A stretch of DNA of 64,000 nt, from contig NC_087062.1 in the NCBI RefSeq assembly GCF_963678635.1, positions 71,577,345-71,641,344 of the forward strand, read 5' to 3'. Each line of letters begins with the position of its first letter. Position 1 is the stretch's first letter. Shown in pieces: positions 23,150-33,561 of this stretch. The position numbers and the translations under genes are program-made. The DNA is from Symsagittifera roscoffensis (taxonomy: Eukaryota; Xenacoelomorpha; Acoela; Convolutidae). The notes under the pieces were generated by a model. The model made no database searches, was not told the DNA's origin, and worked only from the letters and a program-made list of their open reading frames with translations.

Positions 23150-23560
23150 CTTTTTTTGTTTTCCACGCATATGTAGGTACCACAAATATTCATCTAAATG
23201 GGTTGAGTGATATACCAAAGCTTTTTCACTCGTGATTCGAGCGACATTTAAAAAATTTCAATCATTTTTGATTTTTCAAGCTCTATGCTTAATTTAAGCC
23301 TTAAAAATTTAGTTTAAAGCAAGTAAATTTAGTTTTTGGAGTTTAACCAAAAATTCAAAGAATTCAATAATTTTTCTGCAAAACAATTTGAAAAAAAAAA
23401 ATGAAATTTTCTATGGTTGTCGAATATTCCTGAATTATAGTTTTACGTTAGGTCCTTTTATCACACCCGCAGAAAAAAAACGCTAATAAAAAAAAGTTTT
23501 GTAGTTTTTCAAAGACAGGTCGGATCATTCTGTGCTACTTTTGAGTGTTATATTTTATTT
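23150..23560 (+). repeat. Dispersed repeat family C, left copy of unit 1
   Basis: Landmarks are TTCCACGCATATGTAGGTAC, CGTGATTCGAGCGAC, AAGCCTTAAAAATTTAGTTT and CGGATCATTCTGTGCTACTT. A diverged but collinear copy lies at 40,015-40,560 on the far side of the PACC1-like gene. Each full unit is therefore bracketed by two family C copies in direct orientation. Confidence 0.65.
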
Positions 23561-23885
23561 TCGGTTTCAGTCTTGTATGTCATTTGGATTGTTATACACC
23601 CAGATGATTTCTAATAGTGTGGGCGACATCCGTTCAAAACAAGCGCACTCATTGCTGCCTGCGTTTCGTTAGTATTTTTTGTGGAAGGATTGTGGTATCG
23701 ATCGCCCGGTGTATCAAGATTTTAATCTTTTTACGCTTGCGATCAGCTTAGTGTGTTATTACGAACCTTCTTTTTTTCTAAATTAACTCGCAAATACATT
23801 AAAAGTGTTCAATTATCTTGTAAATTTCAATGAAGCTTTGAAAATTGCATAGCACCTGTTTTTGGCTTATTGTGGTTTATGTTTA

Positions 23886-24405
23886 GTGCCTTGTAAGCGT
23901 CCGTGGCTGAGTGGTTAGTGAGTGAGACTCTTAATCTGTAGGTGGCAGGTTTGAATATCATTCGCAGCCCATAGCATCTGTTCTCCGCTTTAGTTGTGGC
24001 TGGTGTTTAGTGCCTATTAAGCGTCCGTGGCTGAATGCTTAGCGTATGAGACTCTTAAGCTGTAGGATTGAATCTCAGGCAAAGCCTGTTTTTTTTAAAA
24101 AACTAATTTGAGGTTTATTTCTAATTTTTATATTGCACTTTATAGAGCTGCTTTGGCTCTTCTCCACTTTCACCCCTAATTCAAATTCTCATTTTCTTAC
24201 TTATGTTACGTGTTGTTAAGGCTGAATGAGTGATGTTACGATGTAAGGCATGATGAACAAATGTGTTCATAATAGTTAGTTTGTTCACTATGCTAAATTT
24301 CATTGCATTATGACAATGTTAAAGTAGTTTTTCAAAGAAAGGGTGGGTGGAAAAGAGCAGCTGCTTTTTGTTCTCGCTTGTGTTTGCGAAGCGAAGCTGC
24401 GCCTC
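23886..24405 (+). mobile_element. SINE cluster with two tRNA-like heads and one hairpin tail
   Basis: The head at 23,897 reads CGTCCGTGGCTGAGTGGTTA, then GAGACTCTTAA and GGCAGGTTTGAATAT, a Ser/Leu-tRNA-like A box and B box. A second head begins at about 24,024 (CGTCCGTGGCTGAATGCTTA). The shared tail, GTGTTTGCGAAGCGAAGCTG then CGCCTCTGTG, closes the cluster near 24,405. One SINE may have inserted into another. The same cluster recurs in unit 5 at about 48,920-49,425. Confidence 0.7.
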
Positions 24406-24600
24406 TGTGTCAAAGCTTGTTTTTGTTTTTATCTGAAATTTTTACTTGCTTTTTTCTACCTTAGATGATTGCTTTCCAGATATTGCAGTTTTGATTGTAA
24501 AGTGACCTAGCCTAGACGAAAAATTTGTTTTAAAAGCGACCTATGGATGAACAAAGCTGATTGCTGATTTTATTGAGTGAATTTTGAATTAAAGCAAAAT

Positions 24601-26253
24601 ATGGCGTTCAAAGAGTACCAGCACCGGGAAATAAACCCGAAAAGTTTTCCCAAAAGAACTTCCTCGTTGCCAGCAAATGATATGATCATTGTGCCTTACA
24701 ACTACAGACCGAATTCCCGTTTGCGACATGCCACTAATTCTTCATTTATGGACAGTATGAAAGGTGTGGAACTAGTTAGAAGTCAATCATTCTCTGCTTA
24801 CTCGTGCCCAGATGATTTGAAGAATGTGAAAGACAAAACAAAAGAAACAGAAACTAATACAGAGTCAATTGACGAAAGCGCCGAAGATTTTGTTCACGAT
24901 CTGTCCTCAAACGGTAGTCCAAATCATGTCGCCAAAAGAGACTGCCAATCTGATGATGATGATGATGATGATGGAAGAAAGAGTGTTCAAAACACTTTTC
25001 TTAAAAAGAGCCGATTCAAATGCAACGAAAATATGAAAACCAAACAGGACCAAAATAAATTTAATCACAAACCGGCAAAGAAGAAAAGTTGTTGCTGTTT
25101 AGTGAAAAGTGTTTTGAACTTCAGTTTATTTTTGATAACTTCTTTTATGCTTGCGGGTTCTGTTACCCATTTATACATATCTCCAGTACCTAGTCCAAAA
25201 TGCACTTTCAATCAAAGCGAGATATTGAGTAAGTTACGCGCAGGTGAAACAAAGACAAAAATTGAATCCATTGTTATTGGACAAAGTGAATTAATTGGGA
25301 ATATCGTGACTGCATTGGCGGATTTTTTGGAAGATATGGAGTCGAATATTACAACGGTGTTTATCTATGGGCCCACGGGTGTTGGAAAAACACTAACTGT
25401 CCAGACTGTTTTGAAAGCAATTGAAGTTCCTCCTCAGTGCGTCAGCACAAGTAAGTGAGAAGATCTGAAAAATTATCTGGGCCCTCTAAAAAAAATTTCG
25501 AACCAAATTAGTTTAGTTTAAAATCGTACACCTGTCATAGCTCGCTCTTATTGGGATATTTATCAAGGGCGATTCCAATTCTTTTCATTTTTCGCTTTTG
25601 TGTTTTTGTTATTTTTAAATACCAGCCTCTTTGTAAAGAACCGATATTGAATTAGGGAAATTAAATTTAATGTTTTTCTGCAAAAACGCATAGAGGATAA
25701 ATGTTTGCTAAAAATATGCCGCGAGAGTTTCATGAATCCAAGGTTTAAAATAGTTTATGGAATTGAATATTTGGTATTTTTTTCAGTGGATTATCTCTCT
25801 AACTTGACGCTCCCGCTTTATGGGCTCAAAATTTTCCACATGGATGCAGCAAATATGTTCCCAGACGACTCTATGATGATTACTTCGGCACCTTCGATCC
25901 CCGATGTCTTAGTGCCTTATCAGTTCTTTTTGCCCAAATCAATCAGTTACTACTTTTCGAGGAAAACGATCATTTTTGTCACGTCGAACTACGCGCCAGA
26001 AAAAGGGCGGGACTCACTTTGGAGAAATCTTCAGTCGTCAGCTGGCTCTGTTCATCTTTTTGAAGCAAGATATCTGAATCGTGAAGATGTGAAGAAATGT
26101 GTAGACCTAGAACTGAATCAGAAACCGTCTTTGAACATTAAACGAGAAATTGTTGAATTTGTGCTACAAAATATTGAGTTCAATTCTGAAGGTCAAAGTT
26201 TGCCTGGTTGTAAAACTGTTCGAAAATTGATTAATGTTTTTCTGAATGAGTAA
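24601..26253 (+). CDS. Torsin-4A-like membrane AAA+ protein, intact copy
   Basis: Exons 24,601-25,450 and 25,787-26,253 join through a phase-1 codon (A|TG) to 438 aa. Residues 1-160 are polar with an Asp run near 118-125. KKKSCCCLVKS then precedes a membrane segment at about 168-190. The AAA+ part has the torsin-like SVIGQ-type start (IVIGQSELIGNIVTAL). Walker A is GPTGVGKT (257-264). A Walker B-like KIFHMDA lies at 298-304. Sensor 1 is IIFVTSN (345-351). The torsin sensor-2 motif is GCKTV (424-428). The long basic N-terminus, the single membrane anchor, and LNREDVKKC (compare LDKRDVVSC in TOR4A) point to the TOR4A branch, an ER/nuclear-envelope ATPase family. The Walker B acidic pair is D-A instead of D-D/E, and the A-to-B spacing is about 35 residues instead of about 70. 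Hydrolysis is therefore doubtful. I chose ATG 24,601 as the first Met. This is the only unbroken copy in the array. Confidence 0.7.
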
Positions 26254-28116
26254 GCAAAATCACAAAATGCGTTTTCAAGTACTGACAATCGATTTGGGGC
26301 GATCAAGTAGTTGCATAGGCTAGCATCGTAGCCGGATTGTAAAAGTTATCTGAAAGATTAGGTACAATCCCCAAACTATCAAATCATTTACAAAAAGTGC
26401 ACGAGGTTGCGGTGCAAGTAGCTTCGAATGTGTTGCCCTTTGTAAGTGCTGCTAGTTATAGACTAACTTCTGCTCAGGTGCAATTCTAGCTATGCCTCGT
26501 AGCCATTCAGAATTGCCATAAAACGCTTCTCCGAACTAGCAATCACTCCCTATAAATATCAAAGTAACATAAAAGTTTTTGGGTTAATGTGCCTAATGAT
26601 AATCACCTTTCTGACTGATCCATCTATACATTTTGAACGGGTGTTCCACATGACACATGTTTAAGAAGTCCTTGTGTTGACATGTTAAAATTCCAAAATT
26701 TTGCTACGTTTAAAATGTTAGCTGCAGTCTAAGACGCTTTAGAATTTTCTGGCGAGTATTGAATTAGGCAATTTTATCCAAACGAACTATTGATTGCAAA
26801 TTTCTAAGATCATACACTTTTTTTTACATCTGTTGGAGCGTGAATGTTTTTTCTTTATTCGCAACGCAAACTTTTAAAGTTTTTCGTTTCAGTGTTTATT
26901 CACAAAATTTGAAATGAGCAACCCTATGATGGGTTGCTGTCAGGATTATCACAGAGGTTGCAAATCTTGCCTCCGAGAATGACTGCTCAAATCGTTATAG
27001 TTTCTGAGATATGACGTTTCTTATACTTTTTTTAAAAACTCAAACACTTAGGTTAAAAAATGCTTCTCAAATTTTGAAATTCTCGACCCTGTGGCGGATT
27101 GATGTCAAGGTGCTCCAAGAAGTTGCAGATGTAGGCTCCAATTATGACTGCTTAATTTCTTCCGGTCTTCTAGATTAGACCTTTTTTTTATAAGTTTTTC
27201 AAAAGATTTTTCAAAAATATTTCAAGTTCAACCCATATGGGGTGGTGCTGTGATGGTACTTCCAAGCAGTGCTCATCTGGTTTCTAAAAAAGACTGCTCT
27301 AAAATTTTAAGTATCCGCGATATGACCATAATTTAATGACCACGTGATTTATGACCATGACCTAATTTCTGATTTTAAAATATGAAGATCTGAAAACCAC
27401 TTACTTGGGAGATTTTTGTTTAAAAAAATGAATTTAGATTACAATCGTTCATTATATCAAAAAGAAATCGTTGTTGGATGCCCTCGTTTATTTTTTGAGG
27501 ATTTGAAAATTTTTGAGTGTTATGCGAGTAGTCCAATTTTGTTTTAACGTACAGCAAGTGGTGAAACCACTGTAAATTTCAATGAGACCAGCCAACTGAT
27601 TCAAACATTTTATTAGGCCCCAAATATCTTAAATTACTTCACAGTGCACAGATGTGTGTGTTGAAGGCCGGGAGGGGGGGCTGATAGGTGGAGTAAGAGT
27701 TTTCAATCTGTTTTACTGTATCCGAGTTTGATGTTTTTCAACATCGATGTGCCATCTATAGCTTCCACAAATCCTAAGCAGCTTATTTATTGGCTTGCAT
27801 TACTTTCAAATATGCTGCTATAGAAAAACTAAGAAACTATGGGAAAGAAATTTGAACCTAAAAACCTGTCATGAGTTTTTGGAATCAGCAAGCGTAACAG
27901 TTTTTAATGAAAACTTCCGAATCCTTTAGATGGCACTAAACCACGGAACCAGTTGGCGCCAAAACATTGTAAATACTAATTAATCAATTAAATGATGTGG
28001 CAGCAATTTTTACATATATTAATTGTTTTATGTGCTGTGACAGCTTGAATTGCTTATAAAAATTGATGAATTTTTTGTCTCTCGAGTCATTATAAAAATA
28101 CTGGTTGACTCTCAAA
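26254..28116. other. Spacer between torsin-like and PACC1-like genes, unit 1
   Basis: About 1.86 kb without a gene. It contains a three-copy degenerate tandem repeat at 26,870-27,330. The equivalent spacers in units 3, 4 and 5 are highly similar, including non-coding stretches, so their conservation reflects recent duplication. Confidence 0.6.
26870..27330 (+). repeat. Degenerate three-copy tandem repeat in the spacer
   Basis: Three blocks share the order of an AAATTTGAAAT-like start, an ACCCTATGATGGGTTGCTGT-like stretch, a GAGGTTGCAAATCTTGCCTC-like stretch and GACTGCTCAAAT. They start at about 26,902, 27,068 and 27,220 (periods near 166 and 153 bp). They are diverged from each other but nearly identical between duplication units, so the tandem repeat predates the array. 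Confidence 0.6.
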
Positions 28117-28951
28117 ATGAGAAAAAATAAAAAAGTTTTGGGTTTCGTTTTTGTGGCGCTTGTTGCCCTTCTTTTATCTGCAGTCGTGTTCGAAGAAATT
28201 CGGACTGTTATTGATGATGTAACTCGGGAATATTCGGTGACTGAATTTGTAAAAACCGGCGGAATACATAGAAGCAGTTTGATCATTATATCTGCATTTG
28301 ACGTTGCCTTCTCCCGGTACCAAGCAAAATCATTTCTCAGCTCTTGCAACTGTAGCAGAAAATTCTCAGAGCTACCTGGTGTAACAAAAAGGTGCTCTCT
28401 GGTCGAAGTACCAATCGACTACCCAATGGTCATAGACAATAAAAACGTTAACTTGAACTCGAGTATTACTATTTTGGAGGCTCCTTCGAATTTTAAAGAC
28501 GGAGAAAATATTCTTCTGAATTGCTTGACCTCAGACAGGTAAAATTGATTGGTTTTAGATTTTTGTATTCAGAAAAACGTCAAATTTCCATTCAGTATTT
28601 GAGCTGAAAGCAGATAAATTCAATGGAGCAGATTGAAAGTTAGGTATTTAAATTTTTTTCAACTAATATCAGATAAGTCAATCATGCAATCATGAGGTAA
28701 AATTGGAAACAGTCAATTTTCTCAGATATTTTCTTCAAGTTTTTGTTTTGAAATTTGTATATTTTTTAGCCAAGACTAATTCCTAAATATTTAAATGTAT
28801 ACTCAGTAGTAGTCGGCTAGTTGTAATATTTTTTTGTTTTCATATGATAAGATGAAAAAATGTGTTGGAAAAACACCTATTTTCTCAGCAGCCACTGAAA
28901 GTTTTCAAAGTAAAAGTTTTCTAGCCATTTACTAAAAGTTACGGTTTTGTT

Positions 28952-29354
28952 CAGGGGCGGATCTATGATTTTCTCGAGGGGGGGGGGGGCGGATTTTTTT
29001 TTTTTAGGTCGACCAAATTGATTTTTCGAGCTCTCCCAAAGCACTGTTTTGCCCCTATTTTGGCAAAATTTTCTGTGCCGCAGGCAAATTTTTGAAAAAA
29101 CAGTCGAAAAAGCCGTTTTTGGGCACTTTTTGAAAAATTTTGACAAAAAAATCGCGTTTTTTTTTCGGCGCGCGCTCCCCTTCAAAGTTAGTATATATTG
29201 GCGCCAAAGGCGCCTTTAGAAAAAATTTAGGGGGGGGGGTCGGCCAAAAATGGATTTCTGAAAAAGTATCAAAGGGGGGACCCTTTGGGTCGGCAGGGGG
29301 TCGAATCCCTGAGGAAAGGGGGCGTCCCCCCCGCCCCCCCTAAATCCGCCCCTG
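28952..29354. mobile_element. hAT-type MITE in PACC1-like intron 1, unit 1
   Basis: Termini CAGGGGCGGATCTATGATTT and CTAAATCCGCCCCTG form inverted repeats. The element is flanked by a perfect 8-bp direct repeat GTTTTGTT (28,944-28,951 and 29,355-29,362). An 8-bp target duplication with CAG...CTG ends is typical of hAT elements. The 403-bp interior has G/C runs and GGCGCC palindromes and no transposase. Orthologous copies sit in units 3, 4 and 5 at the same intron position. Confidence 0.9.
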
Positions 29355-29479
29355 GTTTTGTTATATAATTCTGTGTGAAACTGTTAATATTATTAATTTT
29401 CATGGCTAATATCTCAAACGCAGAGTATCTGCGTGGTTACTGCCAGTTCACTCTGGGTTTTCGTATTTTTGTATTTTTA

Positions 29480-29690
29480 TTTATGAAAAAATGCTTATCA
29501 TACCACTTCATTGTATAAAAAACTGCTTTTGCTTTTTTCATGAAGCTTTTCATAAAATTTGCAAGAAAAGGCTTATTAAAAAATTTCATAGTTTGGAAAA
29601 AAATTCTTATTTTGCTCTTTTCATGCAATTTTTCCAGTCCATTTTTCATTGTATAAAATTGTATAATAGGCATTTTTGTCAACCCGGAAT
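29480..29690. repeat. Imperfect palindrome in PACC1-like intron 1
   Basis: The left half ATGAAAAAATGCTTATCATA...CATTGTATAAAAAACTG is roughly the reverse complement of the right half ending ATTGTATAATAGGCATTTTT. Both strands therefore carry similar short open frames. The copies in units 3, 4 and 5 keep it. It looks like a decayed inverted repeat rather than a gene. Confidence 0.45.
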
Positions 29691-30463
29691 GTCATCTCAA
29701 AAATTGCGCTTAAGAGGAACACAGCACAATTGAGTACTTAATATGCAGCGCTTAGCATTTTAAATCCAAATGAGAAAAAGGTTAATACGATATTAAAATG
29801 GTCTAGGGGGGATTTAGCTTAATTTGATATTATCCAGGTACTACTACTCCATGTTGTCGTTTCCTTTGAGCATGGAACAGTTGATTGAGCTCATACAAGA
29901 TCTACCGGCTGCTTATGAGTATTTCAACAAAAACTTCGTCAGTCGTCCTCAATACTTAGTGTCCGGAGGCTCTTTTTCTCTGGTTCAGCTGAGAGAACTG
30001 CAGTTTGCCGATAGGGATGGCAATGTGGCCAAAGTAGAGACGATGATTGTGTTCAACTGGTCGAATAGTCTTAAAACAAAATAATGTTAAAGCAGATTCC
30101 TCACTGCAATTCTACACCCTCGGCCTTCGAGGGTTCCGTCTTTGTAAAATATTTTTACGACAGCTCAGTTTTGGGCCAATCGGGTCGTCATTTCGTCAAA
30201 AGGTGCCTTTGATACCAATTTGTTTCTTGATGAGTATTTCAATAGTGACGTTTTTCATTTTTTTTTGTAAAAAAAACTTCCCGTGAAGTTCAGTTTTTAC
30301 TAGGAAAATTAAGTTCGATGTTTTGATGCGCTAGGAAACTCGACCGACCTGAAAACGCAACTTCTTGAGTTTTTGTAATGTTCCGTGTTCCTACTAGACA
30401 CACTCCTGATTTCGGTTCTCAGCACCACTGATTTTGGTTCTCGATTGTTCGGACAGGCGCCAT

Positions 30464-32637
30464 ATCCTGCGCCATAGTTTGTTGGTGAAGTCAAAATAAT
30501 GAAACTAAAACGTTTATTTTAAATGAGCAAAATTGTCGTTAGAACCATTAGGGTAATTTTCGTTTTATATAAAGCAAAATTTTTGTTCTCAAATAACTTT
30601 AAGCTGACATAAAAATTTAAGTTTTGAATAAGTTTAAGTTGACATCGGGTGTGTTTCACTTTTTTTGTTTTCCACGCATATGTAGGTACCACAAATATTC
30701 ATCTAAATGGGTTGAGTGATATACCAAAGCTTTTTCACTCGTGATTCGAGCGACATTTAAAAAATTTCAATCATTTTTGATTTTTCAAGCTCTATGCTTA
30801 ATCTAAGCCTTAAAAATTTAGTTTAAAGCAAGTAAATTTAGTTTTGGAGTTTTTAGGGCCATGTTGGGCACCAAAAATTCAAAGAATTCAATAATTTTTC
30901 TGCAAAACAATTTGAAAAAAAAATGAAATTTTCTATGGTTGTCGAATAATCCTGAATTATAGTTTTACGTTAGGTCCTTTTATCACACCCGCAGAAAGGA
31001 CATGTTACGATGTAAGGCATTTATACATATCTCCAGTACCTAGTCCAAAATGCACTTTCAATCAAAGCGAGATATTGAGTAAGTTACGCGCAGGTGAAAC
31101 AAAGACAAAAATTGAATCCATTGTTATTGGACAAAGTGAATTAATTGGGAATATCGTGACTGCATTGGCGGATTTTTTGGAAGACATGGAGTCGAATATT
31201 ACAACGGTGTTTATCTATGGGCCCACAGGTGTTGGAAAAACACTAACTGTCCAGACTGTTTTGAAAGCAATTGAAGTTCCTCCTCAGTGCGTCAGCACAA
31301 GTAAGTGAGAAGATCTGAAAAATTATCTGGGCCCTCTAAAAAAATTTTCGAACCAAATTAGTTAAGTTTAAAATCGTACACCTGTCATAGTTCGCTCTTA
31401 TTGGGATATTTATCAAGGGCGATTCCAAATCTTTTCATTTTTCGCTTTTGTGTTTTTGTTATTTTTAAATACCAGCCTCTTTGTAAAGAACCAATATTGA
31501 ATTAGGGAAATTAAAGGGACTCACTTTGGAGAAATCTTCAGTCGTCAGCTGGCTCTGTTCATCTTTTTGAAGCAAGATATCTGAATCGTGAAGATTTGAA
31601 GAAATGTGTAGACCTAGAACTGAATCAGAAACCGTCTTTGAACATTAAACGAGAAATTGTTGAATTTGTGCTACAAAATATTGAGTTCAATTCTGAAGGT
31701 CAAAGTTTGCCTGGTTGTAAAACTGTTCGAAAATTGATTAATGTTTTTCTGAATGAGTAAGCAAAATCACAAAATGCGTTTTCAAGTACTGACAATCGAT
31801 TTGGGGCGATCAAGTAGTTGCATAGGCTAGCATCGTAGCCGGATTGTAAAAGTGATCTGAAAGATTAGGAACAATCCCCAAACTATCAAATCATTTACAA
31901 AAAGTGCACGAGGTTGCGGTGCAAGTAGCTTCGAATGTGTTGACCTTTGTAAGTGCTGCTAGTTATAGACTAACTTCTGCTCAGGTGCAATTCTAGCTAT
32001 GCCTCGTAGCCATGCAGAATTGCCATAAAACGCTTCTCCGAACTAGCAATCACTCCCTATAAATATCAAAGTAACATAAAAGTTTTTGGGTTAATGTGCC
32101 TAATGATAATCACCTTTCTGACTGATCCATCTATACATTTTGAACGGGTGTTCCACATGACACATGTTTAAGAAGTCCTTGTGTTGACATGTTAAAATTC
32201 CAAAAATTTGCTACGTTTAAAATGTTAGCTGCAGTCTAAGACGCTTTAGAATTTTCTGGCGAGTATTGAATTAGGCAATTTTATCCAAACGAACTATTGA
32301 TTGCAAATTTCTAAGATCCTACACTTTTTTTTACATCTGTTGGAGCGTGAATGTTTTTTCTTTATTCGCAACGCAAACTTTTAAAGTTTTTCGTTTCAGT
32401 GTTTATTCACAAAATTTGAAATGAGCAACCCTATGATGGGTTGCTGTCAGGATTATCACAGAGGTTGCAAATCTTGCCTCCGAGAATGACTGCTCAAATC
32501 GTTATAGTTTCTGAGATATGACGTTTCTTATACTTTTTTTTAAAACTCAAACACTTAGGTTAAAAAATGCTTCTCAAATTTTGAAATTCTCGACCCTGTG
32601 GCGGATTGATGTCAAGGTGCTCCAAGAAGTTGCTCCA
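30464..32637 (+). repeat. Segmental duplication unit 2, internally deleted
   Basis: It starts at the same ATCCTGCGCCATAG as unit 1. It loses the stretch matching about 23,481-24,235, keeps a 16-bp island (GTTACGATGTAAGGCA), loses the stretch matching about 24,252-25,169, and then loses the stretch matching about 25,667-26,006. It breaks off at 32,637 inside the spacer tandem repeat and jumps back into torsin-like exon 1, which opens unit 3. Confidence 0.88.
31020..31760 (+). pseudogene. Torsin-4A-like pseudogene, unit 2
   Basis: Two fragments remain. One is the 3' third of exon 1 (31,020-31,300) with Walker A and an intact GTAAGT donor. The other is the 3' half of exon 2 (31,514-31,760) with the GCKTV motif. 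The start, the membrane anchor, the exon 2 acceptor, the Walker B-like segment and sensor 1 are deleted. Confidence 0.85.
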
Positions 32638-33561
32638 AGACATGGAGTCGAATATTACAACGGTGTTTATCTATGGGCCCACAGGTGTTGGAAAAACACT
32701 AACTGTCCAGACTGTTTTGAAAGCAATTGAAGTTCCTCCTCAGTGCGTCAGCACAAGTAAGTGAGAAGATCTGAAAAATTATCTGGGCCCTCTAAAAAAA
32801 TTTTCGAACCAAATTAGTTAAGTTTAAAATCGTACACCTGTCATAGTTCGCTCTTATTGGGATATTTATCAAGGGCGATTCCAAATCTTTTCATTTTTCG
32901 CTTTTGTGTTTTTGTTATTTTTAAATACCAGCCTCTTTGTAAAGAACCAATATTGAATTAGGGAAATTAAATTTAATGTTTTTCTGCAAAAACCCATAGA
33001 GGATAAATGTTTGCTAAAAATATGCCGCGAGAGTTTCATGAATCCAAGGTTTAAAATAGTTTATGGAATTGAATATTTGGTATTTTTTTCAGTGGATTAT
33101 CTCTCTAACTTGACGCTCCCGCTTTATGGGGGCTCAAAATTTTCCACATGGATGCAGCAAATATGTTCCCAGACGACTCTATGATGATTACTTCGGCACC
33201 TTCGATCCCCGATGTCTTAGTGCCTTATCAGTTCTTTTTGCCCAAATCAATCAGTTACTACTTTTCGAGGAAAACGATCATTTTTGTCACGTCGAACTAC
33301 GCGCCAGAAAAAGGGCGGGACTCACTTTGGAGAAATCTTCAGTCGTCAGCTGGCTCTGTTCATCTTTTTGAAGCAAGATATCTGAATCGTGAAGATTTGA
33401 AGAAATGTGTAGACCTAGAACTGAATCAGAAACCGTCTTTGAACATTAAACGAGAAATTGTTGAATTTGTGCTACAAAATATTGAGTTCAATTCTGAAGG
33501 TCAAAGTTTGCCTGGTTGTAAAACTGTTCGAAAATTGATTAATGTTTTTCTGAATGAGTAA
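32638..33561 (+). pseudogene. Torsin-4A-like pseudogene, unit 3
   Basis: The 3' end of exon 1 (32,638-32,755, with Walker A) and the whole of exon 2 (33,093-33,561) remain. A 2-bp insertion in the G run near 33,127-33,131 shifts the frame just before the Walker B-like segment. The 5' two thirds of exon 1 are missing. Confidence 0.85.

Larger units (their letters stand above)
28117..30033 (+). pseudogene. PACC1-like gene, unit 1: exons 1 and 2 only
   Basis: Exon 1 (28,117-28,538) and exon 2 (29,838-30,033) are open and spliceable (phase-2 codon AG|G gives Arg). The terminal exon with the second membrane segment is absent because unit 1 ends at 30,459. Exon 1 encodes a short cytoplasmic start MRKNKK, a membrane segment with ALVALLL, and a Cys-rich extracellular start. 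Exon 2 ends with SGGSFSLVQLRE and DRDGNVAK. It is either a truncated relic or a cassette that splices to the exon at 40,711 in unit 3. See the unit 3 copy for the family assignment. Confidence 0.6.
22955..30459 (+). repeat. Segmental duplication unit 1
   Basis: The first unit of the array, starting at ATCCTGCGCCATAG. It carries a repeat family C copy, SINE heads and tail, the intact torsin-4A-like gene, and exons 1-2 of the PACC1-like gene with the hAT MITE in its intron. It stops at GGACAGGCG (30,459), where a CCAT filler leads into unit 2. The part found after that motif in units 3 and 5 (with PACC1-like exon 3) is missing here. Confidence 0.9.

Noticed and set aside
28105-28116. Longer N-terminus (MTLK) for PACC1-like exon 1
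   Set aside because: That start is a TTG codon; the first ATG is at 28,117 (35,426 in unit 3) and leaves a short basic start before TM1.
29437-29733. Open frames on both strands in the PACC1-like intron, conserved in four units
   Set aside because: Explained by an imperfect palindrome and recent duplication. The frames are Phe/Lys-rich and lie inside an intron with a MITE next to them.
30047-30286. Coding continuation of PACC1-like exon 2 past the proposed donor in another frame
   Set aside because: The frame changes between copies through indels (TATTTTTAC versus TATTTTAC versus AATTTTAC) and carries no recognisable motif.
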